This document shows, in pieces, positions 44,298 to 55,257 of a stretch of 64,000 nucleotides of DNA. Position 1 is the stretch's first letter. The number at the start of each line of letters is the position of its first letter. Below the pieces are notes generated by a model. It was not told the DNA's origin. It worked only from the letters and a program-made list of their open reading frames with translations, and made no database searches. The position numbers and the translations under genes were made by a program. This DNA is from Ruminiclostridium sufflavum DSM 19573 (GTDB lineage Bacteria; Bacillota; Clostridia; Acetivibrionales; DSM-1351). The stretch lies in the NCBI RefSeq assembly GCF_003208175.1, contig NZ_QKMR01000002.1, forward strand, positions 186,001-250,000, read 5' to 3'.

Positions 44298-46895
44298 ATG
44301 CAGGTCAAAAAAACACAAAAGAAAAAAAAATATAAAAGAGTTGAAAGCGGCTTTTCAAAATATAGAAATGAAATATTCGGGTTGATTCTGTTTGCATTTG
44401 GGATTATTTCGCTGTTTAGTTTTGTTTTTTCTAATTCCATGGGAGTTTTCGGAAAAGGAATTACAAATTTGCTGCTGGGTTTTTTAGGACTGCCGGCATA
44501 CATATGCCCTTTGATACTTATTGTATACGGGGTGTCAATGATATTTAAAAAGAATTCGCATATATTTGAGCTGCGTATAATTTATTCCGGTATATTAGTA
44601 GTTTTGCTTTCCGCATTTTTACAGGTTGCTGTATTTGACTACGAGGAATATGCAGGCAGAGCATTTTTCAGCAGCCTTTCAAATTTCTATACCGAAGGTG
44701 CAAAGCATGCCGGAGGCGGTGTACTTGGAGGATTGATCAGCCTGCCGTTTTTAATGACCTTTCAGGTGCTGGGAACGATCATCATACTTACTACAATTTC
44801 AATTATTGATATTATTTTATTGACTAATGTTTCTATGGCTGCTTTCCTCAGAAAGGTTTCGGCCTGTTTTTCTACGAGGATAAGGACTTCAAAGGAAAAC
44901 AGAAGGCTTAAAAAGGCTGAAAGATTGAAGGAGCTGGAAGAGCAAAATGAGGCTGGAGATGAGGAGACAAGTGATGAAAGCTCTGCTGATAAGAAAAAAG
45001 TAATTAACTTCAAGATTGAACGTGAAAGCAGAGCAAATAAGAAGCCAAGAAGGCTGGGTAATAATGAGGCCGCTGAAGCGGGAGATGATTTGCCGGCAGA
45101 AGAGGAGGCTGGCAAATTTGCCAAGGAGGCAGAAGCTGAGGCTGCTCAAAGCAATGAGCAGGAAGAATTTACTGTGAGCTTTACCGGATTTAATGAGCTT
45201 GCCGATGAGTTGGCCATGTCCGATATAACAAACGGCAATTTTATTAATGATGAAAATATAGATACATATCAATGTGATATTGAAAAGGAAGAGGGGGCGG
45301 ATTCTTCAGAAACAGCTGCCGTTGAAAATACCTGCGGTACAGAAGCTCTTGCTCAGACTGATAATAAGGGTGTTCAGGAGGACAGTGAAATTATTATACC
45401 GCCTGTTGAAGTGAAGCCGATAATATATAATTATCCTTCAATTGATTTGCTGGATGAAAGCAAGGAAGATGTAACTAATATTAAGGCATTAAAAAATATT
45501 GCCCTTGAGGGTGCCAAAAAGCTTGAGGATACACTTAAAAGCTTCGGTGTTGAGGTGAGAGTTATAAATATCAGCCGCGGGCCTGCGGTTACAAGGTATG
45601 AGCTGCAGCCAAGCCCCGGTGTCAAGGTTAGTAAGATAGTAAGCCTGTCAGATGACATAGCCCTGAATCTTGCCGCTGCCGGAGTGAGGATAGAAGCACC
45701 TATCCCGGGAAAGGCAGCAGTTGGCATTGAGGTTCCTAATAAAGAGATGTCGGCGGTACTGCTGAGAGATATTCTTGAATCAAAGGATTTTATAAATCAT
45801 CCCTCAAAGCTTGCTTTTTCTGTCGGAAAGGATATTTCGGGAGAGACAGTAGTGGCGGATATAGGCAAGATGCCTCACCTGCTGGTTGCGGGTGCCACCG
45901 GTTCAGGCAAGAGTGTATGTATAAACAGTCTTATTATGAGTATTTTATTTAAAGCCTCACCGGAAGAAGTCAAGCTTTTACTGGTTGATCCAAAGGTCGT
46001 TGAGCTGGGTATATATAACGGAATTCCCCATTTGCTCATACCTGTGGTTACAGATCCGAAAAAGGCAGCCGGGGCATTGAACTGGGCTGTGCAGGAAATG
46101 ATTAACAGATACAAGCTGTTTGCAGATAAGGGAGTAAGAGATTTGAAGGGATATAATGCTATGCTCAAAGCAAATAATGAGCAAGGCATGCTGCCTCAGA
46201 TTGTTATAATTGTAGATGAGCTTGCAGACCTTATGATGGCTGCGCCGAATGATGTTGAGGATGCAATATGCCGGTTGGCTCAGATGGCAAGAGCAGCCGG
46301 AATGCATTTGGTTATAGCGACGCAGAGGCCTTCCGTAGATGTAATAACAGGTGTAATAAAAGCAAATATTCCATCCAGAATATCCTTTGCAGTTTCGTCA
46401 CAGGTGGATTCAAGAACTATACTTGACATGGGAGGCGCAGAAAAGCTGTTAGGCAGAGGAGATATGCTCTTCTATCCTGTCGGTGAGCCGAAGCCCCAGC
46501 GGGTAAAGGGCTCGTTTGTATCTGACACTGAGGTTGAAAGAGTTGTTGAGTATATAAAAACACAGGGATATTCTCTATATGACGAAAATATTATAGAGAA
46601 AATAAATGACAGCAGTGTAGGAAGTGATACTAATTCAGGTGACAATGACGCTCTTTTGAATCAGGCGATAGATATGGTTGTTGATGCAGGACAGGCATCT
46701 GTTTCTCTTGTCCAGAGAAAGTTCAAGGTGGGGTATTCAAGGGCGGCAAGGATAATTGACCAGATGGAGGCAAGAAATATTGTAGGACGTTTTGAAGGCA
46801 GCAAGCCACGTCAGGTGCTTATATCCAAGCAGCAGTGGATTGAAATGCAGATGGGCGACAAAAAGGATGATAAACAGGGCTCACAGCAGCAATAG
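44298..46895 (+). CDS. DNA translocase FtsK/SpoIIIE
   Basis: An ATP-driven double-stranded DNA pump that clears the chromosome from the closing septum and, in sporulation, packs it into the forespore. The 865-residue protein has four N-terminal membrane helices (about 20-175), an acidic, low-complexity linker (about 200-360), the motor with Walker [13 protein letters not shown] and Walker [13 protein letters not shown], and a C-terminal gamma winged-helix ([20 protein letters not shown]). All parts are present. ATG after GTGAGGTG. FtsK and SpoIIIE cannot be separated on sequence alone. Confidence 0.96.
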   Translation: MQVKKTQKKKKYKRVESGFSKYRNEIFGLILFAFGIISLFSFVFSNSMGVFGKGITNLLLGFLGLPAYICPLILIVYGVSMIFKKNSHIFELRIIYSGILVVLLSAFLQVAVFDYEEYAGRAFFSSLSNFYTEGAKHAGGGVLGGLISLPFLMTFQVLGTIIILTTISIIDIILLTNVSMAAFLRKVSACFSTRIRTSKENRRLKKAERLKELEEQNEAGDEETSDESSADKKKVINFKIERESRANKKPRRLGNNEAAEAGDDLPAEEEAGKFAKEAEAEAAQSNEQEEFTVSFTGFNELADELAMSDITNGNFINDENIDTYQCDIEKEEGADSSETAAVENTCGTEALAQTDNKGVQEDSEIIIPPVEVKPIIYNYPSIDLLDESKEDVTNIKALKNIALEGAKKLEDTLKSFGVEVRVINISRGPAVTRYELQPSPGVKVSKIVSLSDDIALNLAAAGVRIEAPIPGKAAVGIEVPNKEMSAVLLRDILESKDFINHPSKLAFSVGKDISGETVVADIGKMPHLLVAGATGSGKSVCINSLIMSILFKASPEEVKLLLVDPKVVELGIYNGIPHLLIPVVTDPKKAAGALNWAVQEMINRYKLFADKGVRDLKGYNAMLKANNEQGMLPQIVIIVDELADLMMAAPNDVEDAICRLAQMARAAGMHLVIATQRPSVDVITGVIKANIPSRISFAVSSQVDSRTILDMGGAEKLLGRGDMLFYPVGEPKPQRVKGSFVSDTEVERVVEYIKTQGYSLYDENIIEKINDSSVGSDTNSGDNDALLNQAIDMVVDAGQASVSLVQRKFKVGYSRAARIIDQMEARNIVGRFEGSKPRQVLISKQQWIEMQMGDKKDDKQGSQQQ

Positions 46896-47014
46896 AAGGC
46901 TTTCGGAATTATTGCTTGAAAAATAAAATTGCTTGAAGGTAATAATAAGGCTATTTCCCGAATATTAATAATATCCATGCCTGCGGAATATAAATTATAA
47001 TATGGTTTTACCAG

Positions 47015-47095
47015 AGTCAATTATGGTTCAAGCCTTCGCGGCGATATTTATATCAAGGATGATGGATATCGTTTTTAGGCGGTATTAATTGACTT
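47015..47095. repeat. Dispersed palindromic element, copy 6 (81 bp)
   Basis: A compact full copy: AGTCAATTATGGTTCAAGCC at the left, GCGGCGATATTTATATC, then GATATCGTTTTTAGGCGG and TTAATTGACTT at the right. GATAT/ATATC arms allow an internal stem. It ends 43 bp before the next start codon. Confidence 0.85.
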
Positions 47096-47138
47096 GTGTA
47101 ATTTGCAAAAGAATTTAATAAAATACGCGGGGGTGCTT

Positions 47139-48929
47139 ATGTTACTTTTAACTGCATTTAATATGATTATATTGGTTTTGCTGATTGCTTATGTATTTTA
47201 CAGGCTTATTAAGACAAAGACTATTGTAACTCTTATTTCTTTTACGCTGCAATTATCAGCTTTAACAATTGTTTTGCTTTCTGTGGTAAACAGAGTTCAG
47301 ACAAGTACAGGAGTGGAGCTTTTCTATATTTCTTTTGGAATTATTGTACCATGCTGCATAGCAGCTTACGATTATTACTTAATGATAAAAAAGGTTAAGG
47401 AAAAGGGAAGCTATGAAGGCTTGATTACAGCTGATAAAAATATTAAGGTAAAGAGTTATAATACTGTTGAGATAATGAGTGTTGCATCAAATGATGCTTT
47501 TGTCGGGGAAACTTTAGCGGAAATCAGTCAGCTTAGTGATGAGCTGTTCAAAGGAATAAAGAAAAAACTGGTACAGGCAGAGGAATACTACAGGGAAAGT
47601 AATTATGATGCCGCCTGTGAAATAAACAACAGCCTGATTGGAATATGCGGTACATCTTCAAATTTATATTTTAATTACGGAAATATCTGCTTTAAAAAAG
47701 GACAGCTTGGAGAAGCTCTTTCACATTACAGAAAGGTATTGGAGCTGAACGAACAGCTTCTTCAAAAGCTTCAGAAATCCAGTCATTCAAAGACTGCGGT
47801 CAATGATGCTATTTCAAGTATAAGGTTTAAAGAATACCTTGTTTATTATAATATCGGAGTAACATATTTAAATATAGGCAAGGCGGATTTTGCACTTGAA
47901 AATTTTGAAAAATCTTTAGCAATCAATTCTTCCTTTGTCAATGCAAAAGAGGGTGTAGGACGAGTGCTGGTGCAGAATGGAAGAAATGCAGAGGCTGTAA
48001 GCTACTATGAGGAAATCCTCGAAAAGGACAGTAACAACTATATAATAGGCCTTCTGCTCGGAAAGCTTTTTGTTGAATTAAATGATACCGGCAGGGCGCG
48101 GAAATGCCTTGAACAGTGTATAAGGAACAAGCCCGACATACCGGATGCGTATACGGAGCTGGGAAAGCTTTATATGTCAGAGAAGAATTATCAGGAAGCG
48201 GCTAAGCTATATAAGAAATATATAAGTATAAGGGATGATGATTTTACAGGGCATTATAATCTTGCAGGCTGCTGCTATCAGACGGGAGAATTCAAAAAGG
48301 CCGTTACAGAGTATCAAAAGGCCATTATGCTGAATTCCGCAAGCTATAACAGCTTGTTTAACATGGCACTTATTTATGAAGAAATAAAGGAATATGACAA
48401 GGCAATAGAATGCTATGAAAATGCAATATCCATAAAGAAGGATTTCGTTGATGCGTATAACAATCTGGGTATTCTGTTTTCAAAGCAGCAAAGGCAGTTT
48501 GAGGCCTTGGCAGTATATTCAAAGGGTATAAAAGAAAGTCCGAGCAATTTCAAGCTATACTATAACATGGGAGTTGTACTGTTTGAGCTTAGGAGATATG
48601 AGGATGCTGCGGATGCGTTCAAGCGGGCAATTGAAATTAATCCGGAAGACAATGAGGTATATTATTATCTTGGTGCGGCATTAACTGAGCTGAAAAAATA
48701 TGATGAAGCAATAAAGGCATACAGCAGGGCTTTAAATGAAAATATGAGCGACGGGGATTTATACTATAATATAGCCGCAGTATATGCCTTAATGAAAAAG
48801 CAGGATATTGCAATTGATAATTTGAAGAAGGCAATCAACATAGATCCGGATATAAAGCAGGAGATTTTTCAGAACAGAGTATTTGATTACATACTTATGA
48901 ATTCGGATTTTATGGAGCTGATATCTTAA
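47139..48929 (+). CDS. Membrane-anchored TPR protein
   Basis: Residues 1-90 of this 596-residue protein hold about three membrane helices; the rest is a run of roughly ten tetratricopeptide repeats (for example AYTELGKLYMSEKNYQEAAK, VYYYLGAALTELKKYDEAIK). Such arrays scaffold protein complexes at the membrane. No catalytic domain is visible. The start at ATG 47139 follows GCGGGGG; an in-frame TTG 45 bp upstream lies in the palindromic repeat and has no site. Function unknown. Confidence 0.85.
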   Translation: MLLLTAFNMIILVLLIAYVFYRLIKTKTIVTLISFTLQLSALTIVLLSVVNRVQTSTGVELFYISFGIIVPCCIAAYDYYLMIKKVKEKGSYEGLITADKNIKVKSYNTVEIMSVASNDAFVGETLAEISQLSDELFKGIKKKLVQAEEYYRESNYDAACEINNSLIGICGTSSNLYFNYGNICFKKGQLGEALSHYRKVLELNEQLLQKLQKSSHSKTAVNDAISSIRFKEYLVYYNIGVTYLNIGKADFALENFEKSLAINSSFVNAKEGVGRVLVQNGRNAEAVSYYEEILEKDSNNYIIGLLLGKLFVELNDTGRARKCLEQCIRNKPDIPDAYTELGKLYMSEKNYQEAAKLYKKYISIRDDDFTGHYNLAGCCYQTGEFKKAVTEYQKAIMLNSASYNSLFNMALIYEEIKEYDKAIECYENAISIKKDFVDAYNNLGILFSKQQRQFEALAVYSKGIKESPSNFKLYYNMGVVLFELRRYEDAADAFKRAIEINPEDNEVYYYLGAALTELKKYDEAIKAYSRALNENMSDGDLYYNIAAVYALMKKQDIAIDNLKKAINIDPDIKQEIFQNRVFDYILMNSDFMELIS

Positions 48930-49003
48930 AAATAACTTTATTAAGCTTTTAATTCTCCCTGAGGGTTTATTCGCTCAAAATTTGTGCTAGAATGGTAGTG
49001 GCT

Positions 49004-49078
49004 GATTTTTTCGGTATTTAGCCGGCAGTAATTGACAAGTGCAAGTTATTGTTCAGCCTTCACGACGATATTTATATT
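49004..49078. repeat. Dispersed palindromic element, copy 7 (two half elements)
   Basis: A right arm (TTTAGCCGGCAGTAATTGAC, ending at 49036) is followed directly by a left arm remnant (CAAGTTATTGTTCAGCC, then TTCACGACGATATTTATA). The order suggests two adjacent copies joined by deletion, as at 14.96-15.08 kb. Confidence 0.65.
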
Positions 49079-49099
49079 TTGGAAAGTACGGGGAGATAA

Positions 49100-51055
49100 A
49101 TGAGTTTTTTACCTATAAGTTTTGAGGATATGAATGAAAGGGGCTGGGAACAGCTTGATTTTTTGTATATAAGCGGTGATGCGTATGTGGATCATCCAAG
49201 CTTCGGACATGCCATAATAACCAGATTGCTTGAGAGTGAAGGATTCAAGGTTGGAATAATAGCACAGCCCAGCTGGAAAAGCAGTGAAGATTTCAAAAGG
49301 CTGGGACGGCCTAAATATGGTGTCCTTATTTCGTCCGGTGTAATTGATTCTATGGTTAATCACTATACGTCAAGCAAGAAAAAAAGATCCGAGGATATAT
49401 ATTCTCCCGGAGGGAAAGCCGGATACAGGCCTGACAGAGCTGTAATAGTATATGCTAACAAAATTAAAGAGATATTTAAGGATACCCCTGTTATTATAGG
49501 CGGGATAGAGGCAAGCCTTAGAAGATTTGCCCATTACGATTACTGGGACGATAAGGTCAGAAGATCAATTCTTGTTGACTCAAAAGCAGATTTACTCCTT
49601 TATGGCATGGGTGAAAAATCTATTATTGAGATGAGTAAGCTGTTAAAAAAGGATATCCCTATCCAAAGCCTGAAAAATATACGCGGAAGTGCATATATGG
49701 CAAGCTACGAGGAGCTTCCGGAGGATATAAAAAGTGCTGTTGCATCAAGGGGTACAAAGAAAATAGCAATATTGCCGTCCTTTGAAGAGGTGGCTGAGGA
49801 TAAGAAGATATATGCGGAGGCATTTAAAATTCAATATAATGAGCAGGATGCAATAAACGGCAGGACACTTGTTCAGAGGCACGGAGACAGATATTTGGTA
49901 CAAAATCCGCCTGCGTTGCCTATGTCGGTCAGCGAATTAGACAAGGTTTATGCTTTGCCGTATGAGAGGACTTATCACCCGTCATATGAAAGCAAGGGAG
50001 GAATATCTGCAATTACTGAGGTTGAATTCAGTATTACCAGCCATAGAGGCTGTTATGGGGGATGTTCTTTTTGTGCGCTGAATTTCCATCAGGGAAGAGT
50101 TATTCAGAAGAGAAGTCAGGCTTCAATTATTAATGAAGCCAGAAAACTGACATGGACTGAAGGCTTTAAAGGCTATATTCATGACGTAGGAGGGCCTACG
50201 GCAAATTTCAGAAATATAGCCTGTGAAAAGCAGGTTAAATACGGTGTGTGTAAGGACAGGCAGTGCTTGTATCCTGAACCCTGCAAAAATCTTATTGTGG
50301 ACCATTCTGAGTATCTAAGCCTTCTGAGAAAGCTGAGAGAGCTTCCGAATGTAAAGAAGGTGTTTATCCGTTCGGGTATACGGTATGATTATCTGATGTA
50401 TGATAAAGAGGATACCTTTTTTAAAGAGCTTTGTGAGCATCATGTGAGCGGACAGCTGAAGGTTGCTCCCGAGCATGTTGTGGACAGGGTTCTGGAAAAA
50501 ATGGGCAAATCAAAGCGCCAGCTCTATGATAAATTTGTAAAAAAGTTTTATGACATTAATAAAAGTATAAATAAAGAGCAGTACCTTGTTCCGTATCTGA
50601 TGTCAAGCCATCCGGGAAGCGATTTGAATGCTGCTGTGGAGCTGGCGGAATATTTAAAGGAACACCATATTATGCCTGAGCAGGTGCAGGATTTTTATCC
50701 TACTCCGGGCACACTGTCCACCTGTATGTTTTATACGGGCTATGATATACGAAATATGAAAAAGGTATATGTTCCCAAGGCTGTGAAGGAAAAAGCCATG
50801 CAGAGAGCTTTATTGCAGTACAGAAGGAAAGAAAATTACCATCTTATAGTAGAGGCTTTGAAGGAGGCTCACAGAGAGGACTTAATAGGATTTTCCCCCA
50901 ATTGTCTTGTCAAGCCTATGAGGGGAAAGGGAAAAGGCAGCGCTGAAAACGGGATAAAGGACAGCAGAAATGTGGAAGGAAAGAAGGCTGTGAAAGGCAA
51001 TAATTATAAAAAAGCAAGGGATAGCAGAAGGAAGCCTAAAGGGTCAAAGAAATGA
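49100..51055 (+). CDS. YgiQ-family radical SAM protein
   Basis: A 651-residue protein of the YgiQ family: N-terminal domain ([20 protein letters not shown]), a central radical-SAM core with CYGGCSFC in the region of residue 315-325, and a basic lysine-rich tail (about 615-651). These are large radical SAM enzymes of unknown reaction, common in anaerobes. The ATG follows GGGGAG. Length is normal. The very basic C-terminal tail suggests nucleic acid or ribosome contact; this is inference. Confidence 0.93.
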   Translation: MSFLPISFEDMNERGWEQLDFLYISGDAYVDHPSFGHAIITRLLESEGFKVGIIAQPSWKSSEDFKRLGRPKYGVLISSGVIDSMVNHYTSSKKKRSEDIYSPGGKAGYRPDRAVIVYANKIKEIFKDTPVIIGGIEASLRRFAHYDYWDDKVRRSILVDSKADLLLYGMGEKSIIEMSKLLKKDIPIQSLKNIRGSAYMASYEELPEDIKSAVASRGTKKIAILPSFEEVAEDKKIYAEAFKIQYNEQDAINGRTLVQRHGDRYLVQNPPALPMSVSELDKVYALPYERTYHPSYESKGGISAITEVEFSITSHRGCYGGCSFCALNFHQGRVIQKRSQASIINEARKLTWTEGFKGYIHDVGGPTANFRNIACEKQVKYGVCKDRQCLYPEPCKNLIVDHSEYLSLLRKLRELPNVKKVFIRSGIRYDYLMYDKEDTFFKELCEHHVSGQLKVAPEHVVDRVLEKMGKSKRQLYDKFVKKFYDINKSINKEQYLVPYLMSSHPGSDLNAAVELAEYLKEHHIMPEQVQDFYPTPGTLSTCMFYTGYDIRNMKKVYVPKAVKEKAMQRALLQYRRKENYHLIVEALKEAHREDLIGFSPNCLVKPMRGKGKGSAENGIKDSRNVEGKKAVKGNNYKKARDSRRKPKGSKK

Positions 51056-51154
51056 GCAGATATAAAACCGGCATTATACTATTTACATTATATAGCAATT
51101 TTGATAAATTATATAAAACAGGTACAAAATTAACTGGTGCAAGAGGTTAAATCA

Positions 51155-51183
51155 TTGACAAGGAAAAGGCGATAAATTAAAAT
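51155..51183 (+). promoter_or_regulatory. Promoter of folD
   Basis: TTGACA (51155-51160), 17 bp, TAAAAT (51178-51183), about 85 bp before folD. Confidence 0.75.
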
Positions 51184-51269
51184 ATATTAGTAAATTTATC
51201 TAAAAATACTTAGGAATAGCAAATAATAAGAAATTTTTGCTGCTCCTTTGCTACGGAAAGGGAAAATAT

Positions 51270-52124
51270 ATGTCAGCTAAAGTATTAAATGGAACAGAAC
51301 TTGCAGGAAGGGTTAAAGCTAAATTAAAACAAGAGATCAGTGAATTGAAACAAAAGGGAATAAATGCCGGTCTGGCAGTTGTTATCGTAGGTGACGATCC
51401 GGCTTCAAGAGTATATGTAGACCTTAAAAAAAAGGATTGCGAGGAGATAGGAATTAAGTCGTTTGAGTACGCACTTCCTGCAGCTACCTCAGAGGAGGAA
51501 TTACTGGGGCTTATAGATACTTTGAACAGGGACAGCAGCGTAAATGGAATATTGGTTCAGTCACCTGTACCAAAGCACATCAATGAAGACAACATAATTC
51601 AGGCGATAAATCCCATAAAGGATGCGGATTGCTTTAACCCTGTAAATGTCGGAAATCTTATGATCGGCAAGCCCACATTCCTGCCTTGCACTCCTGCCGG
51701 TGTGGTTGAGCTGCTTGTGGCAAATGATATACAAATTGAAGGCAAGCATTGTGTTGTTGTCGGCAGAAGTAATATTGTAGGTAAGCCTCAGGCAATTTTA
51801 CTATTGTCAAAAAATGCTACAGTAACAATATGCCATTCAAAAACTGCAGGTATTCAGGAAATATGCAGGAACGCTGATATTTTGGTCTGCGCAATCGGTA
51901 AGGCTGAGTTTATAAAACCGGATTTTGTAAAACCGGGCGCTGTTGTAATTGATGTAGGAGTATCACGCGGCTCCGATGGCAAATTAGTTGGTGATGTCCA
52001 GTTTGAAGCGGTTTCGGAAATAGCTTCGGCTGTTACAAGGGTTACTGGAGGAGTCGGCCCGATGACAAGGGCGATGCTTATGCAAAATACCGTTAAAGCA
52101 ACGCTTATGCAAAACGATATGTAA
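51270..52124 (+). CDS. folD: Bifunctional methylenetetrahydrofolate dehydrogenase/cyclohydrolase
   Basis: FolD interconverts 5,10-methylene-THF and 10-formyl-THF for one-carbon metabolism. The 284-residue protein has the catalytic YVDLKKKDCEEIGI segment, GILVQSPVPKHI, the PCTPAG motif and the nucleotide-binding VVGRSNIVGKP. ATG 51270 has AAAGGG upstream; an earlier in-frame start adds 11 unrelated residues. It has its own promoter and seems monocistronic. Confidence 0.96.
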   Translation: MSAKVLNGTELAGRVKAKLKQEISELKQKGINAGLAVVIVGDDPASRVYVDLKKKDCEEIGIKSFEYALPAATSEEELLGLIDTLNRDSSVNGILVQSPVPKHINEDNIIQAINPIKDADCFNPVNVGNLMIGKPTFLPCTPAGVVELLVANDIQIEGKHCVVVGRSNIVGKPQAILLLSKNATVTICHSKTAGIQEICRNADILVCAIGKAEFIKPDFVKPGAVVIDVGVSRGSDGKLVGDVQFEAVSEIASAVTRVTGGVGPMTRAMLMQNTVKATLMQNDM

Positions 52125-52606
52125 ACCCTGCCGGTAAAATTTGTGCTTGAGCTTGTATTATGTAAATAAGCGTTGGATTCATTGGGAAATATTATATATG
52201 CCAACAGCTTATTTTGCATGCGTAAAAAAGGATTTTTATGAAAATGTCACAAAAAAACTTGATAAATTGGGCTTGCTTTTTTAATTCTTGACATAAAAAT
52301 CAAAAACGATTAAAATTAAGTTGATACGGCATTAAGTTGGTTTTGTATTGTAGAAGTTATCATTGAAGTATTAAGCTTTTTTAGGCTAGTTTATATATGC
52401 AGTTTGTTTTTACATCTCATATCAAATAAGTACACATATGATTGTACTGGAAATAGCCAAGCAAAGATGCTTAGTTTTTAATAATAATACTGGTTATTGC
52501 GATACAGAAAAGGTTTCCTGTGTTTTTTTCCAACTTTAATTCCAAAAATTAATTAAAATGAATATGAATTGTGAAATTTGTGCTTTGAAAACTGAATAAG
52601 GAGGAG
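52125..52606 (+). other. Long gap and leader before rny
   Basis: A promoter lies at 52288-52316. The ~285-nt leader that follows contains GTACA...TGTAC (52430-52447), AAGC...GCTT then TTTTT (near 52458-52480), and ACAGAAA...TTTCCTGT followed by seven Ts (52504-52528). These are possible attenuators or processing sites. I found no gene. Confidence 0.5.
52288..52316 (+). promoter_or_regulatory. Promoter of rny
   Basis: TTGACA (52288-52293), 17 bp, TAAAAT (52311-52316), with a long leader of about 285 nt. Confidence 0.75.
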
Positions 52607-54172
52607 GTGTGCGAAATAGGTGATTTATTTCTTGGATTAGCTATTGGAATAGTTATTGCAGTTATTGCTTCATTTATATTTTACAAAAGAGGATTTGAGG
52701 CTAGGAAGAAGCAAGCAGAAGCCACAATAGGCAGTGCTGAGCAGGAAGCTCAGAGGATTGTCGGTGAAGCCTTGAAGCAAGGGGAAAACAAGAAGAGAGA
52801 GACCCTTCTTGAAGCAAAAGAAGAAATTCATAAAACCAGAATAGAAATTGACAGGGATATCAAGGACAGAAGGAATGAATTTCAGAGGCAGGAGAGAAGA
52901 CTCGTTCAGAAGGAAGAATCCCTTGACAAGAAGGTTGAGGCACTTGAGCATAAGGAAGAGACTCTTAATAAGAAGACAAAAGAGCTTGAGCTTATGCAGG
53001 AGCGCACAGAAGAGCTTGTTAAAAAGCAGACGGAAGAGCTTGAGAGAATTTCAGGCTTGACTGTTGAGGATGCGAAAGAGTATTTATTGAGAAATGTAGA
53101 AAATGAAGTGAAACATGAATCTGCTGCTCTTATCAAAGAGATTGAAATGAATACAAAACAGGAAGCAGATAGAAGAGCCAAGGATATTTTGGCTACAGCA
53201 ATACAGAAATGTGCAGCTGATCATGTATCTGAGGCTACAGTTTCTGTTGTACCTTTGCCTAACGATGAGATGAAGGGAAGAATAATAGGTCGTGAGGGAA
53301 GAAATATCAGGACTCTTGAGACTTTAACAGGAATTGATTTGATTATTGATGATACACCCGAAGCTGTGATTTTATCGGGGTTTGATCCAATACGCAGAGA
53401 GGTTGCAAGGCTGACGCTTGAAAAGTTGATTCTTGACGGTCGAATTCATCCGGCCAGAATAGAAGAAATGGTTGAAAAGTCTAAAAAGGAAGTAGACAAT
53501 ACAATCCGTGAGGCCGGTGATAATGCTGCATTTGAAACAGGTGTACATGGTTTGCATCCTGAGCTTATAAGATTGCTTGGGAAGTTGAAGTTCAGAACCA
53601 GTTACGGACAAAATGTACTTAACCATTCAATAGAGGTGTCATACTTGGCAGGGGTTATGGCTGCTGAGCTGGGGGCGGATGTTCCTCTTGCAAAAAGAGC
53701 AGGTTTGCTCCATGACATAGGAAAAGCAATTGACCATGAAGTTGAAGGTTCTCATGTCACTATTGGTGCTGATATAGTTAAGAAGTACAAGGAAGGCACT
53801 GAGGTAATTAATGCGATACTGTCTCATCATGGAGATGTTGAGGCTACAAGCATTATTTCTGTGCTGGTTCAGGCCGCAGATTCAATTTCGGCTGCAAGAC
53901 CGGGAGCAAGAAGAGAAACTCTGGAATCATATATCAAACGGTTGGAAAAGCTCGAAGAAATTGCAAATTCCTTTGAGGGAGTTGATAAGTGCTTTGCAAT
54001 TCAAGCGGGCAGGGAAATAAGGATTATGGTTAAGCCTGAGGTTGTGAATGATGCAGATATGATTCTCAAGGCAAGAGAGATTACAAAGAAGATTGAAGAT
54101 GAGCTTGAGTATCCTGGACAAATCAAGGTTACTATGCTTAGAGAAACAAGAACTATTGAATATGCTAAATAA
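52607..54172 (+). CDS. rny: Ribonuclease Y
   Basis: RNase Y is the membrane-bound endoribonuclease that starts bulk mRNA decay in Firmicutes. The ~520-residue protein has an N-terminal membrane helix ([20 protein letters not shown]), a long coiled coil (about 28-190), a KH domain ([15 protein letters not shown]) and the HD metal site ([12 protein letters not shown]). The start is uncertain: GTG 52607 overlaps the strong AAGGAGGAGGTG site, and the only codon at normal spacing in frame is ATA at 52616; no in-frame ATG, GTG or TTG follows before the membrane helix. The adjacent ymdB is its usual partner gene. Confidence 0.94.
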   Translation: MCEIGDLFLGLAIGIVIAVIASFIFYKRGFEARKKQAEATIGSAEQEAQRIVGEALKQGENKKRETLLEAKEEIHKTRIEIDRDIKDRRNEFQRQERRLVQKEESLDKKVEALEHKEETLNKKTKELELMQERTEELVKKQTEELERISGLTVEDAKEYLLRNVENEVKHESAALIKEIEMNTKQEADRRAKDILATAIQKCAADHVSEATVSVVPLPNDEMKGRIIGREGRNIRTLETLTGIDLIIDDTPEAVILSGFDPIRREVARLTLEKLILDGRIHPARIEEMVEKSKKEVDNTIREAGDNAAFETGVHGLHPELIRLLGKLKFRTSYGQNVLNHSIEVSYLAGVMAAELGADVPLAKRAGLLHDIGKAIDHEVEGSHVTIGADIVKKYKEGTEVINAILSHHGDVEATSIISVLVQAADSISAARPGARRETLESYIKRLEKLEEIANSFEGVDKCFAIQAGREIRIMVKPEVVNDADMILKAREITKKIEDELEYPGQIKVTMLRETRTIEYAK

Positions 54173-54179
54173 TTAATTT

Positions 54180-54222
54180 AAATAAACAAAAAAGCGTGAA
54201 AATCACGCTTTTTTGTTTATTT
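54180..54222. terminator. Terminator of rny (bidirectional)
   Basis: GCGTGA-AAA-TCACGC is extended by perfect AAATAAACAAAAAA / TTTTTTGTTTATTT arms, so it can function on both strands. Confidence 0.93.
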
Positions 54223-54386
54223 AAATTTGCAATGACTTTTTATGCGTATATGTATTATAATACTATATAGAATAGAAAAATAGTAATTAAGCAGCTTAAC
54301 TTTTCCGGTTGAAAATTTCAGGTATTTAACTTGTCAATGAAAAGCGGAGTTGGCTAAAAGAACTGAACAAACATGGAGGAAATAAC

Positions 54387-55172
54387 TTGAATATACTTTT
54401 TATAGGAGACATATATGGCAATCCCGGAAGGAAAGCTGTAAAAGAGTGTGTTCCGCAGCTAAGAAAGGAACTGGAAATTGATTTTTGCATTGCGAACGGG
54501 GAAAATTCTGCTGCCGGAAGCGGTATAACATATATAATCGCACAAGAGCTTTATAAATCGGGTGTGGATTGTATAACAATGGGAAATCATACCTGGTCTA
54601 AAAAAGAAATTTTGAACTTTATAGATTCTGACGATAAAATAGTCAGACCTGCCAATTATCCTGCAAATGTTCCGGGTAGAGGACATACCGTATTAAAATC
54701 AAAGGGAATGGAGCTTGCTGTTTTAAATCTTATGGGAAGAGTGTATATGGATAGTATTGAATGTCCGTTTTTAACCGCCGACAGAGAAATTCAGGAAATC
54801 AAAAGGAAAACAAAGGTTATTTTTGTAGATATGCATGCCGAGGCGACATCAGAAAAAATTGCACTTGCATGGTATTTAGACGGCAGAGTATGCTGCCTTG
54901 CCGGTACGCATACGCATGTCCAGACGGCGGATGAGAGAATTTTGCCCTTTGGAACGGGAATGATATCCGATGCCGGAATGACCGGGCCATATGATGGAGT
55001 AATCGGAGTAGAGAAGGAACTGATTATAGAAAGATTTATTAACAGGATGCCCCAGAAATTCGAGGTAGCCAAGGGAAAAGTACAGTTTAATGCTGTTTAT
55101 CTTGAGGTTGATGAAAAAACAGGGAAGTGTTTGAAAATAGAGCGCATATCAAGGGTGCTTGAGCTTAATTAA
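54387..55172 (+). CDS. ymdB: YmdB-family metallophosphoesterase
   Basis: A 261-residue phosphodiesterase of the YmdB type: FIGDIYGNPGRKA, ANGENSAAG, MGNHTW and GTHTHVQTAD carry the di-metal ligands. In Bacillus YmdB has 2',3'-cyclic nucleotide phosphodiesterase activity and affects motility and biofilm programmes. The start is TTG 54387, 7 nt after GGAGG. A -10 TATAAT is at 54256-54261. spoVS, the common next gene, is not here. Confidence 0.94.
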   Translation: MNILFIGDIYGNPGRKAVKECVPQLRKELEIDFCIANGENSAAGSGITYIIAQELYKSGVDCITMGNHTWSKKEILNFIDSDDKIVRPANYPANVPGRGHTVLKSKGMELAVLNLMGRVYMDSIECPFLTADREIQEIKRKTKVIFVDMHAEATSEKIALAWYLDGRVCCLAGTHTHVQTADERILPFGTGMISDAGMTGPYDGVIGVEKELIIERFINRMPQKFEVAKGKVQFNAVYLEVDEKTGKCLKIERISRVLELN

Positions 55173-55175
55173 TAA

Positions 55176-55207
55176 TATTCGCTGGTTTTTAGCCGATAGT
55201 AATTGAC
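55176..55207. repeat. Dispersed palindromic element, copy 8 (right arm only)
   Basis: GGTTTTTAGCCGATAGTAATTGAC ends at 55207, starting a few bases after the ymdB stop. It matches the right arms at 23.3, 47.1 and 49.0 kb. Confidence 0.6.
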
Positions 55208-55257
55208 GGCTTAATTTCAGATTATTTTAATAGCTGTGAAAAGGAGGCGATAAGTTC

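Noticed and set aside
47094-47138. TTG start for the TPR membrane protein inside the repeat
   Set aside because: No ribosome site; ATG 47139 follows GGGGG and begins directly with a membrane helix.
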